Of a stretch of DNA of 64,000 nucleotides, positions 40,981-50,163 are shown one piece after another. The stretch comes from Plantactinospora sp040120695 (lineage in GTDB: Bacteria > Actinomycetota > Actinomycetes > Mycobacteriales > Micromonosporaceae), in assembly GCF_040120695.1 (NCBI RefSeq), contig NZ_JBEEAC010000016.1:1-64000 (forward strand), read 5' to 3'. Both the position numbers and the translations under genes were made by a program. How positions within the stretch are numbered: position 1 is the first letter of the stretch; every line of letters starts with the position of its first letter. Below the pieces are notes generated by a model that saw nothing but the letters and a program-made list of their open reading frames with translations, did no database searches and was not told the DNA's origin.

Positions 40981-43476
40981 ATGACGGACGTTGCGAAGCA
41001 GGCCGAGACCGTCACGCTCACCATCGACGGCATCGAGGTGACGGCGCCGAAGGGTGCCCTGCTGATCCGGGTCGCCGAGCAGCTCGGCATCGAGATCCCC
41101 CGGTTCTGCGACCACCCGCTGCTCGCCCCGGCCGGCGCCTGCCGGCAGTGCCTGGTCGAGGTGGAGGGGCAGCGCAAGCCGGTCGCCTCCTGCACCCAGG
41201 CGGTCGCCGACGGCATGGTGGTACGCACCCAGCTCACCTCGCCGGTCGCCAAGAAGGCACAGGCGGGCATCATGGAGATGCTCCTGATCAACCACCCGCT
41301 CGACTGCCCGATGTGCGACAAGGGCGGCGAGTGCCCGCTACAGAACCAGGCGATGTCCACCGGCCGCGCCGACACCCGCTTCTACGAGCACAAGCGGGAG
41401 TACGAGAAGCCGATCAACATCTCCAGCCAGGTCCTACTGGACCGGGAGCGCTGCGTACTCTGCCAGCGCTGCACCCGGTTCTCCGACGAGATCGCCGGGG
41501 ACAAGTTCATCGACCTGATGGGCCGGTCCGCCGCCGAGGAGATCAACGTCTACCGGGACGAGGTCTACGGCGGTGAGGAGGGCGAGGAGGGCGACGTACC
41601 GTTCAACTCGTACTTCTCCGGCAACACGGTGCAGATCTGCCCGGTCGGCGCACTGACCGGTGTGCAGTACCGGTTCCGGGCCCGCCCGTTCGACCTGGTC
41701 TCCACCCCGAGCGTCTGCGAGCACTGCTCGGCCGGCTGCGCCCAGCGCACCGACCACCGGCGCGGCAAGGTGATGCGCCGGCTGGCCGGCGACGACCCGG
41801 CGGTGAACGAGGAGTGGAACTGCGACAAGGGTCGCTGGGGCTTCCGGTACGCCACCGCGAACGAGCGGATCACCACTCCGATGGTGCGGGACGCCAGGAC
41901 CGGTGAGCTGCGCGAGGCGTCCTGGAGCGAGGCGTTCGCCGTCGCCGCCGACGGGCTGCGCGAGGCGCGGGACGGTGGCTCCGGGGTCGGGGTGCTGACC
42001 GGCGGCCGGCTCACCGTCGAGGACGCGTACGCGTACGCCAAGTTCGCCCGGGTGGCGCTGCACAGCAACGACATCGACTTCCGGGCCCGCCCGCTCTCGG
42101 CCGAGGAGGCCCAGTTCCTGGCCAGCACGGTGGCCGGGACGACCGAGGTGACCTACGCCGACATCGAGCGGTCGTCGGTCGTGGTGATCGCCGGGCTGGA
42201 GCCGGAGGAGGAGTGCCCGATCCTCTTCCTGCGGCTGCGCAAGGCGTACAGCAAGCGCGGGCTGAAGGTGCTCGCGCTGGCCCCGTTCGTGACCCGGGGA
42301 CTTGCGAAGATCGGCGCGACGGTGCTGACCGCCGCCCCCGGCGACGAGGCGAAGCTGCTCGCCGGGCACGCCTCGGTCGCCGAGGCGCTGCGCCAGCCCG
42401 GCGCGGTGCTGCTGGTCGGCGAGCGGCTCGCGACCGTGCCGGGCGGCCTCTCCGCCGCTGCCGAGCTGGCCGAGCGTACCGGCGCCAAGCTGGCCTGGGT
42501 GCCCCGGCGAGCCGGGGACCGCGGCGCGGTTGACGCCGGCTGCCTGCCGAACCTGCTGCCCGGCGGGCGTCCGGTGACCGACGCGGCCGGTCGGGCCGAG
42601 CTGGCCGGCGCCTGGGACGTGGCCGCCGGGGTCATCCCGAGCCAGCCCGGCCGGGACACCGACGGCATCGTCGCGGCGGCCGCCGAGGGCAGGCTCGGCG
42701 CGCTGGTGGTGGCCGGGGTCGACCCGGCCGACCTGGCCGACCCGAGACTCGCCGACGCGGCGCTGGAGAAGGTGCCGTTCCTGGTCAGCCTGGAGCTGCG
42801 GCACAACGCGGTGACCCGCCGCGCCGACGTGGTCTTCCCGGTCGCCCCGGTGGTGGAGAAGGCCGGCACCTTCCTCGACTGGGAGGGCCGGCTGCGGACC
42901 TTCGAGGCGGTGCTGAGCACCACCGCGATGAACGACGGCCGGGTCCTGGACGCCATCGCCGCCCAGCTCGGCGTGCGACTCGGCACCGCCGACGTGAACA
43001 GCGTCCGCCGCGACCTGGGTGCGCTGCCGGCGACCAGGGCCAACCGGGCCGCCGCCCCGGCCGTCGAGCCGGCCGAGCCGGTCCGGCCCGGTCCGGGCGA
43101 GGCGGTGCTCGCCACCTGGCACCAGCTCATCGACGCCGGCACCCTGACCGAGGGTGACCCGGCGCTCGGTGGCACCGCCCGGCCGCCGGTGGTCCGGCTC
43201 GGCAAGGCCGCCGCCGAGGCGCTGGGAGTGGGCGAGGGCGACGCGGTGACGGTCGGCACCGACCGGGGCGCGCTGACCCTGCCGGCGGCGATCACCGACC
43301 TGCCCGACGACGTGGTCTGGCTGCCGACCAACTCGCCCGGCGCGAACGTCCGGCGCGGCCTCGGCGTCACGTCCGGCGCGATCGTCCGGCTCAGCGCCGG
43401 CCCGGCCACTCCGGTCGCGGCCGACGCCGCCGGCATGCCGGGCCCGCTGCTGAACAGCGCTGGAGGTGCGCGATGA
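40981..43476 (+). CDS. nuoG: NADH-quinone oxidoreductase subunit G
   Basis: A large 831-residue iron-sulfur subunit. The N-terminal 2Fe-2S ferredoxin region has FCDHPLL and ACRQC. Then comes HPLDCPMCDKGGECPLQ (N5), CVLCQRCTRF (N4), and CEHCSAGCAQR with a later NCDKGRWGF, the extra CX2CX3C...C cluster (N7). The rest is molybdopterin-oxidoreductase-like but without a cofactor role. It starts on the base after the nuoF stop. Confidence 0.95.
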   Translation: MTDVAKQAETVTLTIDGIEVTAPKGALLIRVAEQLGIEIPRFCDHPLLAPAGACRQCLVEVEGQRKPVASCTQAVADGMVVRTQLTSPVAKKAQAGIMEMLLINHPLDCPMCDKGGECPLQNQAMSTGRADTRFYEHKREYEKPINISSQVLLDRERCVLCQRCTRFSDEIAGDKFIDLMGRSAAEEINVYRDEVYGGEEGEEGDVPFNSYFSGNTVQICPVGALTGVQYRFRARPFDLVSTPSVCEHCSAGCAQRTDHRRGKVMRRLAGDDPAVNEEWNCDKGRWGFRYATANERITTPMVRDARTGELREASWSEAFAVAADGLREARDGGSGVGVLTGGRLTVEDAYAYAKFARVALHSNDIDFRARPLSAEEAQFLASTVAGTTEVTYADIERSSVVVIAGLEPEEECPILFLRLRKAYSKRGLKVLALAPFVTRGLAKIGATVLTAAPGDEAKLLAGHASVAEALRQPGAVLLVGERLATVPGGLSAAAELAERTGAKLAWVPRRAGDRGAVDAGCLPNLLPGGRPVTDAAGRAELAGAWDVAAGVIPSQPGRDTDGIVAAAAEGRLGALVVAGVDPADLADPRLADAALEKVPFLVSLELRHNAVTRRADVVFPVAPVVEKAGTFLDWEGRLRTFEAVLSTTAMNDGRVLDAIAAQLGVRLGTADVNSVRRDLGALPATRANRAAAPAVEPAEPVRPGPGEAVLATWHQLIDAGTLTEGDPALGGTARPPVVRLGKAAAEALGVGEGDAVTVGTDRGALTLPAAITDLPDDVVWLPTNSPGANVRRGLGVTSGAIVRLSAGPATPVAADAAGMPGPLLNSAGGAR

Positions 43477-44870
43477 GCGGCCTTACCTACCTGGCCCAGG
43501 ATCCGACGCTGCAGGACTTCGGCAAGGATCCGTGGTGGCTGGTCCTGATCAAGATCGTGGCGGCGTTCGCCTTCGCGGTCCTGGCCACGCTGCTCGGGGT
43601 CTGGTTCGAGCGCCGGGTGGTGGCCCGGATGGCCCAGCGGCCCGGTCTGAACCAGATCGGTCCGTTCGGTCTGCTGCAGACCCTCGCCGACGGTCTCAAG
43701 ATGGCCTTCAAGGAGGACATCCTGCCGAAGGGCGCGGACAAGGTCGTCTACTTCTTCGCGCCGACCATCTCGGTGATCTGCGCGGTGACCTCCCTGTCGG
43801 TGGTGCCGTTCGGCCCGATGGTGAGCATCTTCGGCGAGCGGACCCCGCTCCAGGTCACCGATGTCTCGGTGGCCGTACTGGTGCTGCTGGCCTGCTCCTC
43901 GATGGGCATCTACGGCATCGTGCTCGGCGGCTGGGCCTCCGGGTCGACGTACCCGCTCCTCGGCGGCCTGCGCTCCACCGCCCAGATGATCTCGTACGAG
44001 GTGGCGCTGGGTCTGAGCATCGTGGCGGTCTTCATGACCGCCGGCACGATGTCGACCAGCGGCATCGTCAGCGCCCAGGCAGACGGCACCCGGCTGAACC
44101 TCTTCGGCGTGGTCGACCTGCCCGCACCGGGCTGGTACGCGATCCTGCTGCTGCCGAGCTTCATCATCTTCTTCATCTCCACCGTCGGTGAGACCAACCG
44201 GGCGCCGTTCGACCTGCCCGAGGCGGAGTCGGAGCTGGTCGCCGGCTACATGACCGAATACAGCTCGCTGAAGTTCGCGCTCTTCATGCTCAGCGAGTAC
44301 GTCGCGATGGTGACGATGTCGGCGGTCACCACGACGCTCTTCCTCGGCGGATGGCGGGCCCCCTGGCCGATCACCCTCTGGGAGGGCGCGAACTCCGGCT
44401 GGTGGCCGCTGCTCTGGTTCATGGGCAAGGTCATCGCGCTGGTCTTCGTCTTCGTCTGGCTGCGCGGCACGCTGCCCCGGTTCCGCTACGACCAGTTCAT
44501 GCGGCTGGGCTGGAAGGTGCTGCTGCCGATCAACCTGGTCTGGATCCTGGTCCTGGCCGGCATCCGCACCCTGCAGAAGCAGGACATCGCCGACTCCCAC
44601 CGCTACACGATCATCGCGGGTGCGGTGCTGGTCGTCCTGCTGGTGACGTTGCTCTGGCCGAGCAAGACGCGGCCGCCCGAGCGGACCCTCCAGGAGAAGG
44701 TCAACCGGCGGCCCGCCGGCAGCTTCCCGCTGCCGCCGATGGATCTCCAGGTGCCGCCGAGCCCCCGGACCAGACGGGCGGTCGCCGAGCGGGAACCCGC
44801 CAACGTGGGAGCCGGGCAGCCGGCCGGCGCCGACGGGCCGGGCACCGGCCACGACGAGAAGGAGGTGTGA
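43473..44870 (+). CDS. nuoH: NADH-quinone oxidoreductase subunit H
   Basis: A 465-residue membrane subunit with about eight helices that closes the quinone chamber. Signatures are ERRVVARMAQRPGLNQIGPFG near residue 46 and TNRAPFDLPEAESELVAGY near 238. The last 70 residues form a Pro/Gly-rich tail not needed for the fold. ATG start in overlap with nuoG; two bases separate its stop from nuoI. Confidence 0.96.
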   Translation: MSGLTYLAQDPTLQDFGKDPWWLVLIKIVAAFAFAVLATLLGVWFERRVVARMAQRPGLNQIGPFGLLQTLADGLKMAFKEDILPKGADKVVYFFAPTISVICAVTSLSVVPFGPMVSIFGERTPLQVTDVSVAVLVLLACSSMGIYGIVLGGWASGSTYPLLGGLRSTAQMISYEVALGLSIVAVFMTAGTMSTSGIVSAQADGTRLNLFGVVDLPAPGWYAILLLPSFIIFFISTVGETNRAPFDLPEAESELVAGYMTEYSSLKFALFMLSEYVAMVTMSAVTTTLFLGGWRAPWPITLWEGANSGWWPLLWFMGKVIALVFVFVWLRGTLPRFRYDQFMRLGWKVLLPINLVWILVLAGIRTLQKQDIADSHRYTIIAGAVLVVLLVTLLWPSKTRPPERTLQEKVNRRPAGSFPLPPMDLQVPPSPRTRRAVAEREPANVGAGQPAGADGPGTGHDEKEV

Positions 44871-44871
44871 C

Positions 44872-45465
44872 ATGGGCGCGATCACCGGATCGTTCAAGGG
44901 TTTCGGGGTCACCTTCTCGCACATGTTCAAGAAGGTCGTCACCACCGACTACCCGTTCAAGCCGCCGGTCTCCGCGCCGCGCTACCACGGGCGGCACATC
45001 CTCAACCGGCACCCGGACGGGCTGGAGAAGTGCATCGGCTGCGAGCTGTGCGCCTGGGCCTGCCCGGCCGACGCGATCTACGTCGAGGGCGGCGACAACA
45101 CCGAGGAGCAGCGCTTCTCCCCGGGCGAGCGGTACGCGAGCACGTACCAGATCAACTATGCCCGGTGCATCTTCTGCGGGCTCTGCATCGAGGCCTGCCC
45201 GACCCGTTCGCTGACCATGAGCAACGAGTACGAGCTGGCCCGGGACAACCGGCAGGACCTGATCTTCACCAAGGAGCAGTTGCTGGCGCCGCTGCTGCCG
45301 GGGATGGAGCAGCCGCCGCACCCGATGCGGCTCGGTGACACCGAGCAGGACTACTACGTCGGCGCACTGACCAACCCGGGCACCTCGGCCGGCGCGGAGC
45401 GGGCGCCCTGGTCCGAGACCGGCACGGTCGACGGCTCCGGTACGACGGGAGAGACGGCGTCATGA
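44872..45465 (+). CDS. nuoI: NADH-quinone oxidoreductase subunit I
   Basis: A 197-residue ferredoxin-like subunit with two [4Fe-4S] clusters (N6a, N6b) bound by CIGCELCAWACP near residue 48 and CIFCGLCIEACP near 98. GRHILNRHPDGLEKC precedes the first. GGAGG lies before the ATG. A Gly/Thr-rich C-terminal tail is present. Confidence 0.96.
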   Translation: MGAITGSFKGFGVTFSHMFKKVVTTDYPFKPPVSAPRYHGRHILNRHPDGLEKCIGCELCAWACPADAIYVEGGDNTEEQRFSPGERYASTYQINYARCIFCGLCIEACPTRSLTMSNEYELARDNRQDLIFTKEQLLAPLLPGMEQPPHPMRLGDTEQDYYVGALTNPGTSAGAERAPWSETGTVDGSGTTGETAS

Positions 45466-45491
45466 GCGAGCGCAGCGAGGAGGGGGCATGA
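45462..45491 (+). other. Bridging mini-ORF between nuoI and nuoJ (9 aa)
   Basis: ATG 45462 overlaps the nuoI stop (ATGA) and its TGA overlaps the nuoJ ATG. It encodes MSERSEEGA, opening like the nuoB-nuoC mini-ORF (MTERSE). The nuoJ ribosome site GAGGAGG lies within it. Confidence 0.45.
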
Positions 45492-46258
45492 CCGGACAAG
45501 CGGTGCTCGCCGCGGCCGGCGGGGTGACCGGCGGGGAAGAGGTGGCCTTCTGGGTCCTGGCCCCGCTCGCCCTGATCGGCGCGATCGGCACGGTCTGGGC
45601 CCGTAACGCGGTGCACTCCGCGCTCTGGCTGGTGCTGACCATGCTCTGCCTGGGCGTCTTCTACGTGCTCCAGGCCGGGCCGTTCATCGGCATGGTGCAG
45701 ATCATCGTCTACACCGGCGCGATCATGATGCTCTTCCTCTTCGTGCTGATGCTGGTCGGCCGGGACTCGTCGGACTCGCTGATCGAGACGCTGCGCGGGC
45801 AGCGGGTCGCGGCGATCCTGCTCGGCCTCGGCTTCGGCGCCCTGCTCGCCAGCGGTTTGTGGCGGGCGCTCGGCCAGGCGGACGCGGCCGGCCTGGAGCA
45901 GGCCAACGCGAACGGCAACGTGCAGGGCATCGCCGCGCTGCTCTTCACCAGGTACGTCTTCGCCTTCGAGGTCACCTCGGCGCTGCTGATCACCGCGGCG
46001 GTCGGCGCGATGGTGCTGGCCCACGTCGAGCGGCGTCGCCAGGACCGGATGGACCAGATCGCCACGATGAGGGCGCGGTTCCGCCCCGGCACCTACCCGG
46101 GACCGAAGCCCGGCCCCGGTGTGTACGCCACATCGTCCTCGGTCGCCACCCCGGCCCGGCTGCCGGACGGCGTGCTGACCGAGCGGAGCGTTCCGCGGAT
46201 CCTGCCGCAGCGGGAACTCTCCGCCGAGGAGCGGGCGCTGAAGGGGACGGAGAAATAG
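45488..46258 (+). CDS. nuoJ: NADH-quinone oxidoreductase subunit J
   Basis: A 256-residue membrane subunit with about five helices. NAVHSALWLVLTMLCLGVFYVLQAG near residue 37 and IVYTGAIMMLFLFVLMLVGRD near 72 are the family blocks. The C-terminal 80 residues are hydrophilic and longer than usual. One base separates its stop from nuoK. Confidence 0.95.
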   Translation: MTGQAVLAAAGGVTGGEEVAFWVLAPLALIGAIGTVWARNAVHSALWLVLTMLCLGVFYVLQAGPFIGMVQIIVYTGAIMMLFLFVLMLVGRDSSDSLIETLRGQRVAAILLGLGFGALLASGLWRALGQADAAGLEQANANGNVQGIAALLFTRYVFAFEVTSALLITAAVGAMVLAHVERRRQDRMDQIATMRARFRPGTYPGPKPGPGVYATSSSVATPARLPDGVLTERSVPRILPQRELSAEERALKGTEK

Positions 46259-46259
46259 G

Positions 46260-46577
46260 ATGTCGAACTTTCTTTCGGTGTCGCCGAACCACTACCTGAT
46301 CCTCGCCTGCCTGCTCTTCACGGTCGGCGCGGTCGGGGTACTGGTCCGGCGCAACGCGATTGTCCTCTTCATGTGCATCGAGCTGATGCTCAACGCGGCC
46401 AACCTCGCGCTGGTCACGTTCAGCCGGATCAACGGCGACCTGAACGGTCAGATCATGGCGTTCTTCGTCATGGTGGTGGCCGCCGCCGAGGTCGTGGTCG
46501 GGCTGGCCATCATCATGACGATCTTCCGGACTCGGCGCTCGGCGAGCGTCGACGACGCCAACCTGTTGAAGTACTAA
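46260..46577 (+). CDS. nuoK: NADH-quinone oxidoreductase subunit K
   Basis: A 105-residue subunit with three helices. FMCIELMLNAANLALVTFSR near residue 40 contains the conserved Glu of the proton path, and MVVAAAEVVVGLAIIMTIF near 66 the second. Length normal for the family. GTG of nuoL follows 13 nt after the stop. Confidence 0.96.
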   Translation: MSNFLSVSPNHYLILACLLFTVGAVGVLVRRNAIVLFMCIELMLNAANLALVTFSRINGDLNGQIMAFFVMVVAAAEVVVGLAIIMTIFRTRRSASVDDANLLKY

Positions 46578-46590
46578 GAGGGGCCCACCA

Positions 46591-48507
46591 GTGGAACATT
46601 CTGTGGAGTACGCCCACGCCACGGGGTTGCTGGGCAGCGTGTGGCTGCTGGTGGCCATCCCGCTGGTCAGCGCGGCGATCCTCCTGCTGCTCGGCCGGCG
46701 TGCCGACCGGTGGGGGCACTGGCTCGGCGTGGCCAGCGTCGGCGTCATCTTCGTGCTCGGCCTGAGCTACTTCCTCTCGCTGCGAGGGCTGGAGAACCGC
46801 TCGGTCGAGCTGAGCCTCTGGGACTTCATCGCCGTCGGTGACCTGCGCGTCGACTTCGGACTGCTCTTCGACCCGCTGGCCGCGGTCTTCGTACTGCTGA
46901 TCACCGGTGTGGGTTTCCTGATCCACGTGTACGCGGTCGGCTACATGGCGCACGACGCCGGCCGGCGGAAGTTCTTCGGGTACTTCAACCTGTTCGTCGC
47001 GGCGATGCTGCTGCTGGTACTCGGCAACAACTACGTGATGCTCTACGTCGGCTGGGAGGGCGTCGGTCTGGCGTCGTACCTGCTGATCTCGTTCTGGACC
47101 GACCGGCCGAGCGCGGCGACCGCCGGCAAGAAGGCGTTCCTGATGAACCGGGTCGGCGACGCCGGCCTGGCCATCGCGATCTTCATCATGTTCGCCACCC
47201 TGGGCAGCACCCAGTACGCCGACGTCTTCAACGGCGCCGGAGCGCTCGCCGGCGGCACCGTGCTGGCGATGGGCCTGCTGCTGCTGCTCGGTGCGACCGG
47301 CAAGTCCGGCCAGTTCCCGCTCCAGGCGTGGCTGCCGGACGCGATGGAGGGTCCGACCCCGGTCTCCGCGCTGATCCACGCCGCCACGATGGTGACCGCC
47401 GGCGTCTACCTGATCGCCCGGTCCAACCCGATCTTCTCGCTCGACCCGACGCTGCAGACCATCGTGGTCAGCGTCGGTGCGCTCACCCTGCTGATGGGCT
47501 GCATCATCGGCGCGGCCAAGGACGACATCAAGCGGGTGCTCGCCTGGTCGACGGTGAGCCAGATCGGTTACATGTTCCTCGGCGTCGGGCTCGGTGGCGG
47601 TGCGTACGCGCTGGCCATCATCCACCTGCTGGCGCACGGTTTCTTCAAGGCCAACATGTTCCTCGGGGCCGGCTCGGTGATGCACGGCATGTCCGACCAG
47701 GTGGACATCCGCCGGTTCGGCGGGCTGGCGAGGTACATGAAGATCACCTGGATCACCTTCGGGCTCGGCTGGCTGGCGATCATCGGCATGTGGCCGTTCT
47801 CCGGCTTCTTCACCAAGGAGCCGATCATCGTCGCGGCGTTCGACCGCGGCGACTGGACCTCCTGGCTCTACGGCGGGGCCGCACTGCTCGGCGCCGGGCT
47901 GACCGCCTTCTACATGACCCGGCTCTTCGTGCTCACCTTCCACGGCCCGAAGCGCTGGACCGAGGACATTGAGCACCCGCACGAGTCACCGCTGATCATG
48001 ACGGTGCCGCTGATCCTGCTCGGCCTCGGCTCGGTGGTCGCCGGTGGCCTGATGGCGAGCCCGGTCGCCGACTGGCTGACCCCGGTGCTCGGCCACAGCG
48101 CGCACCACGATCCGGTGATCCCGCACAACGTGATCAAGGTGCTCTCGATCGTCCTGACCGTGCTCGGCGCCGGCCTGGCCTGGCTGCTGTTCCGCAACGG
48201 CACCGCCCTGGTGGAGCAGCCGGCCGGTCCGGTGGTCCGGGCGGCCCGGCGCAACCTCTACACCGACGCGTTCAACGAGACGGTCTTCGAGAAGCCGGGC
48301 ATCTTCCTCACCCGGGCACTGGTCTTCCTGGACAACCGGGGCATCGACGGGCTGGTCAACGCGCTCGCCGCCGCGGTCGGCGGTGGATCGGGCCGGCTGC
48401 GCCGGCTGCAGACCGGCTACGTCCGGTCGTACGCGATGTCCATCATGACCGGCGCGGTGCTGGTGGTGGCGGCGTTCCTGGCCGTCCAACTGGGGTGGTT
48501 CGCGTGA
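46591..48507 (+). CDS. nuoL: NADH-quinone oxidoreductase subunit L
   Basis: A 638-residue antiporter-like proton-pumping subunit with about 14-16 helices and a lateral helix at its C-terminus. GWEGVGLASYLLISFW near residue 150 and the loop GPTPVSALIHAATMVTAGVYL near 255 are the family landmarks. GTG start at 46591. Its own stop begins the bridging mini-ORF to nuoM. Confidence 0.95.
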   Translation: MEHSVEYAHATGLLGSVWLLVAIPLVSAAILLLLGRRADRWGHWLGVASVGVIFVLGLSYFLSLRGLENRSVELSLWDFIAVGDLRVDFGLLFDPLAAVFVLLITGVGFLIHVYAVGYMAHDAGRRKFFGYFNLFVAAMLLLVLGNNYVMLYVGWEGVGLASYLLISFWTDRPSAATAGKKAFLMNRVGDAGLAIAIFIMFATLGSTQYADVFNGAGALAGGTVLAMGLLLLLGATGKSGQFPLQAWLPDAMEGPTPVSALIHAATMVTAGVYLIARSNPIFSLDPTLQTIVVSVGALTLLMGCIIGAAKDDIKRVLAWSTVSQIGYMFLGVGLGGGAYALAIIHLLAHGFFKANMFLGAGSVMHGMSDQVDIRRFGGLARYMKITWITFGLGWLAIIGMWPFSGFFTKEPIIVAAFDRGDWTSWLYGGAALLGAGLTAFYMTRLFVLTFHGPKRWTEDIEHPHESPLIMTVPLILLGLGSVVAGGLMASPVADWLTPVLGHSAHHDPVIPHNVIKVLSIVLTVLGAGLAWLLFRNGTALVEQPAGPVVRAARRNLYTDAFNETVFEKPGIFLTRALVFLDNRGIDGLVNALAAAVGGGSGRLRRLQTGYVRSYAMSIMTGAVLVVAAFLAVQLGWFA

Positions 48508-48590
48508 CCCACCAGAACCCACCGGCCGCGCGCAACCGGCCGGGCGACCCCGACCGGCCGGGCACTGACGACGGAGGTAAGGCCGAATAA
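48504..48590 (+). other. Bridging mini-ORF between nuoL and nuoM (28 aa)
   Basis: GTG 48504 overlaps the nuoL stop (GTGA) and its TAA shares one base with the nuoM ATG (TAATG). The product is Pro/Arg/Asp-rich and resembles no protein I know. The nuoM ribosome site GGAGG lies inside it. Confidence 0.45.
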
Positions 48591-50125
48591 TGTCCGACTT
48601 CCCCTTCCTCTCGGTGCTCACCGTCGCGCCGCTGGTCGGCGCGCTGGTGGTGGTCTTCCTGCCGGCCAGCCGGGGCGAGCTGGCCAAGCGGATCGCGCTC
48701 GGCTGGTCGCTGGCCGTGCTGGTGCTCTCCGTCTTCATGTGGGTCGCCTTCGAGGCCGGCGGCGACCGACTCCAGCTCCGCGAGTCGTACTCGTGGATCC
48801 CGCGCTGGGGGGTGAACTTCACCTTCGCCGCCGACGGCATCGCGTTGGTCATGCTGATGCTGATCGCCCTGCTGGTGCCGCTGGTGATCCTCGCCTCCTG
48901 GCACGACGCCGAGAAGTCCAAGCGGTCCGTGCCGGTCTACTTCGCGCTGCTGCTCTTCCTCGAGTGCACGATGATCGGCGTCTTCGCCGCCGCCGACATC
49001 TTCCTCTTCTACGTGTTCTTCGAGGTCATGCTGGTGCCGATGTACTTCCTGATCGGCAGCTACGGCGGCCACCAGCGGCAGTACGCGGCGGTGAAGTTCT
49101 TCCTCTACTCGCTGGTCGGCGGCCTCTTCATGCTGGCCGCGGTGATCGGGCTCTGGGTGGTCGGCGGCAAGACCTTCGACTGGCAGGCGCTGACCCAGGT
49201 GGACATCTCCACCGGCACCGAGCGCTGGCTCTTCCTCGGGTTCTTCCTCGCCTTCGCGATCAAGGCGCCGTTCTTCCCGTTCCACACCTGGCTGCCGGAC
49301 GCCGGTGGCGCCGCACCGGCCGGCGCGGCCGCGCTGCTGGTCGGGGTGCTGGACAAGGTCGGCACCTTCGGCATCCTGCGGTACTGCCTGCCGCTCTTCC
49401 CCGAGGCGGCGAAGTGGTTCGCCCCGTGGGCGATCGCGCTGGCGCTGATCGGCATCCTCTACGCCGCCCTGCTGGCGGTGGGGCAGAACGACCTCAAGCG
49501 ACTCGTCTCGTACACCTCGATCGCGCACTTCGGGTTCATCGGCGTCGGAATCTTCGCCTTCACCACCCAGGCCGGTACCGGTGCGGTGCTCTACATGGTC
49601 AACCACGGCCTCGCCACCGGCCTGCTCTTCCTGGTGGTCGGCATGCTGGTCGCCCGGCGCGGCTCCGCGCTGATCACCGACTTCGGCGGCGCCGGCAAGC
49701 TGGTACCGCTGCTCGCCGGGGTGTTCCTCTTCGCCGGTCTCGCCTCGCTGGCGCTGCCCGGCACGGCACCGTTCATCTCCGAGTTCCTGGTGCTGATCGG
49801 CACCTTCACGGTGAACAAGCCGGTCGCGATCATCGCCACCGTCGGGATCATCCTGGCCGCCGCGTACGCGCTGTGGATGATCCAGCGGACCACCCAGGGC
49901 ACGCTCAACCCGGCGCTGCCCGGGGTGGCGGCGATGCGGCGGGACCTGTCGGTACGGGAGAAGGTCGTGGTCGCCCCGCTGATCGCGCTACTGCTGCTGC
50001 TCGGCTTCTACCCGAAGCCGGTCACCGACGTCATCAACCCCGCCGTCCAGGCCACCATGGAGCAGGACCTCGGCAAGCAGGACCCGGCGCCGACGGTGGG
50101 CACCGTCCAGGAGGCACACCGGTGA
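48590..50125 (+). CDS. nuoM: NADH-quinone oxidoreductase subunit M
   Basis: A 511-residue antiporter-like subunit with about 14 helices. FYVFFEVMLVPMYFLIG near residue 141 carries the conserved Glu, and KAPFFPFHTWLPDAGGAAPAG near 224 the Lys and the loop of the family. ATG 48590 after GGAGG. The stop overlaps the GTG of the next mini-ORF. Confidence 0.95.
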   Translation: MSDFPFLSVLTVAPLVGALVVVFLPASRGELAKRIALGWSLAVLVLSVFMWVAFEAGGDRLQLRESYSWIPRWGVNFTFAADGIALVMLMLIALLVPLVILASWHDAEKSKRSVPVYFALLLFLECTMIGVFAAADIFLFYVFFEVMLVPMYFLIGSYGGHQRQYAAVKFFLYSLVGGLFMLAAVIGLWVVGGKTFDWQALTQVDISTGTERWLFLGFFLAFAIKAPFFPFHTWLPDAGGAAPAGAAALLVGVLDKVGTFGILRYCLPLFPEAAKWFAPWAIALALIGILYAALLAVGQNDLKRLVSYTSIAHFGFIGVGIFAFTTQAGTGAVLYMVNHGLATGLLFLVVGMLVARRGSALITDFGGAGKLVPLLAGVFLFAGLASLALPGTAPFISEFLVLIGTFTVNKPVAIIATVGIILAAAYALWMIQRTTQGTLNPALPGVAAMRRDLSVREKVVVAPLIALLLLLGFYPKPVTDVINPAVQATMEQDLGKQDPAPTVGTVQEAHR

Positions 50126-50163
50126 GCCGGCTGCCAGTCGCGTACGTAAGGAAGGTCCGATAA
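50122..50163 (+). other. Bridging mini-ORF between nuoM and nuoN (13 aa)
   Basis: GTG 50122 overlaps the nuoM stop (GTGA) and its TAA shares one base with the nuoN ATG (TAATG). It encodes VSRLPVAYVRKVR. The nuoN ribosome site AAGGAAGG lies inside it. Confidence 0.45.

Noticed and set aside
42153..44945. A 930-residue open frame on the minus strand opposite nuoG and nuoH
   Set aside because: It lies fully antisense to two clear complex I genes and its translation is a low-complexity Arg/Pro/Gly sequence, as expected from high-GC shadow frames.
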